Shown here: positions 57,133 to 64,000 of the stretch, in pieces
How the letters are laid out: every line of letters begins with the position of its first letter
How positions within the stretch are numbered: the stretch's first letter is position 1
NCBI GenBank assembly: GCA_009377495.1
Contig: WHTZ01000005.1
Location: 104,837-168,836 of the forward strand
From: Luteitalea sp.
GTDB lineage: Bacteria > Acidobacteriota > Vicinamibacteria > Vicinamibacterales > Vicinamibacteraceae
Length of the DNA: 64,000 nucleotides
Reading direction: 5' to 3'
The notes under the pieces: model-generated
Told to the model about the DNA's origin: nothing
What the model saw: only the letters and a program-made list of their open reading frames with translations
Databases searched by the model: none
Made by a program: the position numbers and the translations under genes

Positions 57133-60100
57133 ATGGGAGGAGGCGTGTGTCGATTCGGCATCGCATTGGTGACAGCCTTGTCCGTGACGAGCTCCTTGGC
57201 ACTGGCGGCGCAAAGCAACACCCAGGCTCGGAAGTCGAGAATCACCAAGGCCATCGCGCACGACATATCCCGCCCTCTGCGCGAGATGGTCACGCCCTTG
57301 AGCGACGCCCAAGTGGAAGCGGTCGACCCGCCGCACGAGGTCCCTCGCTTCGACAACCCGAGAGTCCGCGAACGCTACCTCCGAGAGAATCGGAGGCCGC
57401 CGGTCACCCGAGATCCGCTGCGCCAAACCGCTCGCGGGGAAGCGCTGGCGCCCGACCCGACGATCACTTTCGAGGGCCCTTCGGCTGACGATAGCGCCGC
57501 CGCGCCGAGGGCCCAGCGGGGCGCCCCGCCGGATCCGGTGGGCGACGTAGGACCCAATCACTGGATCTCGATGGTCAATTTCGTGACCACGATCTACACG
57601 AAGGACGGATCCGTGGCGCTCGGACCGTTCGCCAACTCCGACCTCTGGTCTGGCCTCGCCGCCGGGTGTTTGGCCGTCGACGAAACCATCAGCCAGGTCT
57701 ACCCGATTGTCCTCTACGACCAGCTCGCCGACCGCTGGATGCTGTCGCAAGTGGACAGGGACCGCGGTCTGCAGTGCGTCGCGGTATCCACCGGCCCTGA
57801 TCCGACCGGCACGTTCTACCGCTATGCCTTCCCGGTCACTGAAGATGAGAACAGAGATGCGAAGCTCGGTCTCTGGCGCGACGCGTACTACTTGTCCTTC
57901 AACGAAATCCCCAGCTCCGACGACCTCGCCGAGCACACCCCCCTCGGCGCGTACCCTGTCTTCTGCGCCTTCGAGCGCGACGCCATGCTGGAGGGCGACG
58001 AAGCCCAGATGGTCTGCTTCCCGATCGCTCCGCTCGCCAACGGCGACGAGTTCTGGATCCCACAACCGGCACACGTGGAGGGGGTGAGGCCGCCGCCAGC
58101 CGGGGCCCCGGCACCATTCATCATGGCGTACGACGACGAGGTCTGGGGCGGAGAGCCCGACCCCACACAGGACTTCTACAAGGTCTGGCAGTTTTCGGTC
58201 GACTGGAACAACACGAATAACTCAACCCTGACCGGTCCGATCGACGTGCCGACCGCGGAGTTCGATTCCAACCAGTGCTGGATCTTCGAGTTCCGCAGCT
58301 GCGTGCCGCAACGGGGTACCGACCAGATGTCCAGTCAGTCGCCCTGTGGAACATGTACCGCGCCGTGTATCGCAACTTCGGCGACGAGCACGTCGATGGG
58401 CCACACGAGAGCCTCTGGCTCAATCACACCGTCAACGCCGACGGCAGTGGCCCCCCAGGCCTGGCCGGCGTCCGGTGGACCGAGATCCGCGACCCGATCG
58501 GCAGCCCGGTCCAACATCAAGCCGGCACCTGGTCCCCCGATGATGGCGAGCATCGCTTCATGGGGTCACTGTCCGTGGACGACGTCGGCAACATGCTGCT
58601 GGCGTACACGCTCTCCAGCAAGAACACCTACCCGTCCATTCGCTACGCCGGTCGGCTGGTGACCGATCCGTTGGGCGAGCTCTCGCAGGAGGAGAACGAG
58701 CTTTGGGCCGGCACCGGTTCCCAAGTGGGAACGCTCGGGCGCTGGGGCGAGTACTCGACAGTGAGCCTCGATGAATCGGACGGATGCTCCTTCTGGATCA
58801 CGAACGAGTACTACGACGAGACCACCACCGAGATCGATTGGAAGACCCGCGTCGGCGCCACACGGTACACGAGCTGCGCCGCCGCCGAAGCGGGCACCAT
58901 TGCCGGCATCGTGACAACGGCGAACACCGGCGACGCGATCGGGGGCGCCAAGGTCACCGCTGAGCGCGGCAATGGTGCCCGCTTCGAGACCAACTCAGAT
59001 GCGGAGGGTCACTACGCCCTCTTGGTGCCGGCCGGCACGTACGACGTCACGGTCTCGGCCCATGGCTTCGTCGCGCAGACCGAGTCGAATGTCGAGGTCT
59101 CGAACGAAACGAGCACGCCTGTTGACGTCCAGCTCGAGGCCTCGGCGCGGATCGACGTCGACGGCTTCGTCACCGACGGCTCGGAGGCTGGCTGGCCACT
59201 CTATGCGTCGGTGACCATCACCGCCGAAGGCGCGGACCCGCTCGTGCTTCACACCGACCCGACGAACGGATACTACGTCGCCACGCTGTTCGCTGGAACA
59301 GAGTACACGTTCACCGTCGCGGCGGTCGCGCCAACCGGCTACGAAGGGGAGGTACGCACAGTCATCACCGGTGAAGCTGACAGCCAGGAGAACTTCACCT
59401 TGCTGATAGAACCTGCCTGCACGACACCAGGGTATGTGTTTGGCGATCCGCTGATGACCGAGGACTTCGAGGCCACCTTCCCCCCAAGCGGGTGGGAGGT
59501 GACCCATGCGACGGAAGACTGCGACGAGGAGCTCGGCAATCCGGCGTGGAACACCGAGAATCCGGGCGACCGCGACAACCTGACCGGCGGCAGCGGGTTG
59601 TTCGCCATCGCCAATCCGGAACCCTGCGGCTTCGGCGCCAGGATGCTGACCGACATGACGACGCGCGAGATGGATCTCACGGATCTCGGTGGAGATGACA
59701 CCATCCGCGTCGCGTGGAACCACGAGTACGACGATGCCCGCGGCGTCGCGCAGTTGCAGGCCTGGAACGGAACCGCGTGGGTGACTGTCGCCGACTTCTC
59801 GGGCCTGGACGACCGCGGGCCCGTGCGGCGCTTCGTCACAACGACCGTCGGCGTCGGCCTCCCCAACGCCAGGTTTCGGTGGCACTACGAAGCGGGTGCC
59901 GGGTTGTGGCAGGTCGATGACGTCGAGATCCGCATCGGCTCGTGTGAGTACCAGGGTGCCAGCGCCATCTCGGGCAACGTCTATGACGCCAACACCGGCA
60001 CGCCTCTCAACGGCGCCATCGTTGAAGTGGACACCGGTGAGGTGGTGACCACGTCCGCTACGCCGAACGATCCGAACCTCGATGACGGGTTCTACTGGGT

Positions 60101-60957
60101 CTCGGTTCCGCTGTCGACGCAGCGCGCGCCAGGCGTGCGCACGCTGACGGTCAGGGCAGGAAGCTATGTCGAGGAGACGCGGCAGGTTGTCCCGACACCT
60201 GGCAGCAGCCAGCGGGAGGACTTTCAGCTCCGGGCCGGACTGCTGTCGCTCGCCCCGGCGGCGCTCCGTGTCCGTGTGCCGGTGGGCGGTGCCGTCAGGC
60301 AGGTGCTCGGCGTGTTGAATCCCGGCACGGCCGATCTCAACTTCGAGATTGTGAAGCTCAACTTCCCGCCCGCGCCGGAGCTCCGTGAAGGCGGAGAAAG
60401 CACTCCTGGCGTGCTGAAGGACCAGCCGGCGCTGACCGAGGCGGCCTTGGAGGGGGCGGGACAATGGGTGAGCCAGTTTCCCATCGGCTTGCCCTACGGG
60501 TCTGGCGTCGCTTGGTATCCCGTGAGGGACACGCTCTGGGTCACCGACAGTGCGCATGGAGGCGGTGACCCGGTCTGCTACGAATACCAGCCAGATGGGA
60601 CGCTGACGGGAAGTACCATCGACTGCAAGCTCGACGAGCTTGGCTACCCGACTCATCTCACCTACAACCCGAGGACCGGCACGCTCTGGGTGGTCAACGT
60701 CGGAGGGGACAACTGCCTGCACGAGATCGATCCGGTCGCGCTCGAGCAAACGGGCAACACCATCTGCGGTCCGTGGCCTTCTGCGGCGGCCAGCGTGGCC
60801 TACGATCCGGCGAGCAACACCTACTACCTAGACGGCTACTCTGACCTGGGCCACGTCGTCCGGCAGGTCAACCCTGACGGGAGCCTAGTGCGCTCGGTGG
60901 TGATCGGCCTCGACGCGAGGGGGCTGGCATACAACCCGGACACGCAGCCGTCTATCG
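57133..60957 (+). CDS. Large extracellular protein with carboxypeptidase-regulatory repeats, frameshifted and fused at its 3' end
   Basis: About 1275 codons. Signal peptide after ATG 57133, an N-terminal domain with D-P-V-G-D-V-G-P-N-H-W-I, then a frame change near 58328-58334 (one base), after which S-V-A-L-W-N-M-Y-R continues. Next are at least two CarboxypepD_reg units (A-G-T-Y-D-V-T-V-S-A-H-G-F and another near 59960), a jelly-roll-like domain (W-E-V-T-H-A-T...W-N-H-E-Y), and a beta-propeller with L-A-Y-N-P near its end. At about 60955 it runs directly into the signal-like start of a HEAT-repeat protein. Confidence 0.6.
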
Positions 60958-62031
60958 TCGTTACCACAGTTGGAACCCTCGCGCTCGGCGTGGGGACTGT
61001 CCTGGCACAGCCGGCACGCTCGGTGGCGCTACTCCCGCCAGAGCTCGACGAGTCGTTCGAGTTCGTCCTTTTAATGGCGTCCGCTGAGCAGGCGCAGGCG
61101 AAAGCCCTCAGAGCCCAGGCCAGGGCGCAGGCGCAGGCGGTCAGGGCCGAAGCCGAGGCTCAGGTGGAAGCCACTCGCGTGCAGATCGAAGCTGCCGAGA
61201 GCGAGCTCCCGGCCGGCTTCTACTTTCACGGCGCCGGCGACTTCGAGTACGGACGCGTGATCTATGCGCTCGACCGCGGGCTCTATCAAGAGGCGTTGTC
61301 TGGCTTGATGAAGCTCAGCGAGGCGCCGCCGGCACCGAGAGAAGGTCGTCTCATTGGGCCGGACTCGCCTCCGGTTCGACGTGACGCGATCACCTATTGG
61401 ATGGCTTACGCGCACTACAAGCTCGGCGACGCGAAAGATGCGCTCAACACTCTCTCCAAGTTGTCGAAGACCTGGCCGGATAGCGGGTGGCGCAACGACG
61501 CGCGCGCCCTGGAGATCGAGATCCGGCAGTCGAGCGGACAGCTGGTGCGCCTGGAAACGATCGAGGACGCGGAGTTGAAGATTTTGGCGCTCCAAGGCCT
61601 GGTGCACGCCCGGTCGGCCAGAGGCGATGCCGGCGCTGGAGCGCATCGTCTTTGGTGTGAACCCCCCGCGCGTCAAAGAGCGCGCCATGTTCGTGCTCGC
61701 CCAGACCCCGTCACCAAAGGCACGGGAGGTGATGGTGAAGGTGATCAAGGGTGGCGCGAACCCGGATCTGCAGGTTGTCGCCGTGCGACACTTGGCTGCC
61801 TTTGGGCCAGAGAGCGAAAGCTTGCTCACCGATGCTTACCGATCGACATCCGACACGCGCGTCAAGGAGGCCGTGATCTCACAGCTCGCAGCCAGGCAGC
61901 GCGCGACAGCGCTCGTGAGCTTGGCCCGCAAAGAAAAAGACGCCAACCTCAAAAAGCGCATCGTCGAGCGGCTGGGCCGCATGAAGTCCAAGGAGGCGAT
62001 GGACTACCTGTTGGAGATAGTCAACAAGTAG
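60958..62031 (+). pseudogene. HEAT-repeat protein, 5' end fused and frameshifted
   Basis: L-A-L-G-V-G-T-V-L-A-Q is a typical secretion-signal end but has no start codon of its own; it is in frame with the preceding gene. Then an Ala/Gln-rich coiled stretch (A-Q-A-K-A-L-R-A-Q-A-R), a helical-repeat region, and a frame change near 61611-61617. The second frame has HEAT repeats up to I-V-N-K at 62031. A deletion has probably removed the end of one gene and the beginning of the next. Confidence 0.65.
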
Positions 62032-62093
62032 CAGACCCGAATCGTCACGCGAGTGTAATAATAGGGCTCCTCCAAGCTGAGATGGAGCCCACC

Positions 62094-62701
62094 ATGGACG
62101 TAACCGAGGAGCACGTCACGAGCTATGTCCGCGCCCTGGGTGCCGGTGATGGTGCGGCACTGGGTGAGCTCTTCGCAGCTGCGTACGCGGTGCTCCGTGA
62201 CGTGGCTCACGTCCAGCGCCGACGCTGGTCTGGCGAGGAAACATTGTCCACGACGGCGCTGGTGCACGAGGCCTACCTCAAGCTTTCCCAGCAAGCCAAT
62301 CCCCAATGGCAGAGCCGCGAGCACTTCTTGCGCGTTGCAGCACGGGCCATGCGACACATCCTCATCGACTACGCGGAGCGCCGTCACGCGGCGAAACGCG
62401 GAGGTGATAGGACGTTCGTGCCGGTAGACGGGACACCGTTGATCGATGACTCACACATCGAGGACGTGCTCGCGCTCTCGGAAGCGCTCACCCTCCTTGC
62501 TCGCCAGTACCCACGTCAGGCTCAGGTCGTCGAATGCCGATTTTTCGCCGGCCTGGAGGTCGAGGATACGGCTGCGGCGCTTGGGGTCTCGTCGACGACG
62601 GTGAAGCGCGACTGGCGCCGCGCCCAGGCCTGGCTCTATCGCCAGCTCGGGCCACGGCCGGCCGGAGGGCACGACGCATCTCAGGGAGACCGGGGATCCT
62701 G

Positions 62702-62702
<1 letters not shown>
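62094..62702 (+). CDS. ECF-type RNA polymerase sigma factor
   Basis: 202 aa from ATG 62094, which has GGAG upstream (an in-frame ATG at 62082 is possible). Region 2 shows L-V-H-E-A-Y-L-K-L and F-L-R-V-A-A-R-A-M-R-H-I-L-I-D-Y-A-E-R, region 4 shows V-E-C-R-F-F-A-G-L-E-V-E-D-T-A-A-A-L-G-V-S-S. This is the TIGR02999/SigADOP-like group common in Acidobacteriota, with no anti-sigma gene but a kinase overlapped at its stop (TGATG), so control by phosphorylation is plausible. Confidence 0.92.

Positions 62703-64000
<1,298 letters not shown>

Overview
GC-rich bacterial chromosome segment, most probably from an Acidobacteriota genome close to Vicinamibacteria. That assignment is inferred from gene families, not from a search: several ADOP-type (MacB/FtsX duplicated) permeases, large TonB-dependent receptors with carboxypeptidase-regulatory N-termini, an ECF sigma factor directly overlapping a Ser/Thr kinase, and many secreted proteins of unknown function.

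Layout. 1-14.7 kb is a dense, intact housekeeping block: a partial GT39 glycosyltransferase, rho with a good promoter and a leader hairpin, a CDGSH protein, an hspR-cbpA-clpB heat-shock operon with a promoter/operator, terC, a carboxypeptidase-regulatory-domain protein, a bacilliredoxin, typA, hemH, surE and tRNA-Pro(CGG). 14.7-16.6 kb lies just downstream of the tRNA and looks like a small integrated element: a helix-turn-helix gene with four near-palindromic 17-bp repeats inside it, and a small unknown gene. 16.7-25.3 kb is a respiratory/redox region: a Crp/FNR regulator, a thioredoxin-like protein, a DUF3179 lipoprotein whose conserved CPLC motif reads UGA-P-L-C, a secreted Cys protein, and an alternative-complex-III-like set (pentaheme cytochrome c, molybdopterin-family protein, 4Fe-4S protein, NrfD, DUF3341). 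25.3-27.5 kb holds a small secreted Cys protein, a MITE-like element and an ATP/ADP-translocase-like transporter.

28-39.8 kb is accessory and partly broken: a TonB receptor and a BNR-repeat protein (both frameshifted), an IS110-family transposase plus a decayed second IS end, an HxlR regulator with palindromic sites, a VOC fragment, ADOP permeases and a pyridine-nucleotide-disulfide oxidoreductase. 39.8-50.1 kb is a carbohydrate or uronic-acid utilisation cluster (5'-truncated TonB receptor, cupin, SDR, enolase-superfamily enzyme, alpha-glucuronidase-like hydrolase, esterase), followed by namZ on the other strand. 51.6-56.8 kb contains toxin-antitoxin genes and several truncated genes. 57.1-64 kb contains a large frameshifted extracellular protein fused to a HEAT-repeat gene, then an ECF sigma factor and a Ser/Thr kinase running off the end.

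Most notable: the in-frame UGA in the DUF3179 gene sits exactly at the first Cys of the family's C-P-L-C motif and is followed, 20 nt later, by a perfect 7-bp stem with a 5-nt loop. This is the geometry expected of a bacterial SECIS element, so a selenocysteine-containing DUF3179 protein is a real possibility. A second lesion near the 3' end of the same gene (a 1-nt frameshift) keeps the pseudogene explanation alive. Eight genes in the accessory part carry single-nucleotide frameshifts, at least one in a homopolymer, so some may be assembly errors.
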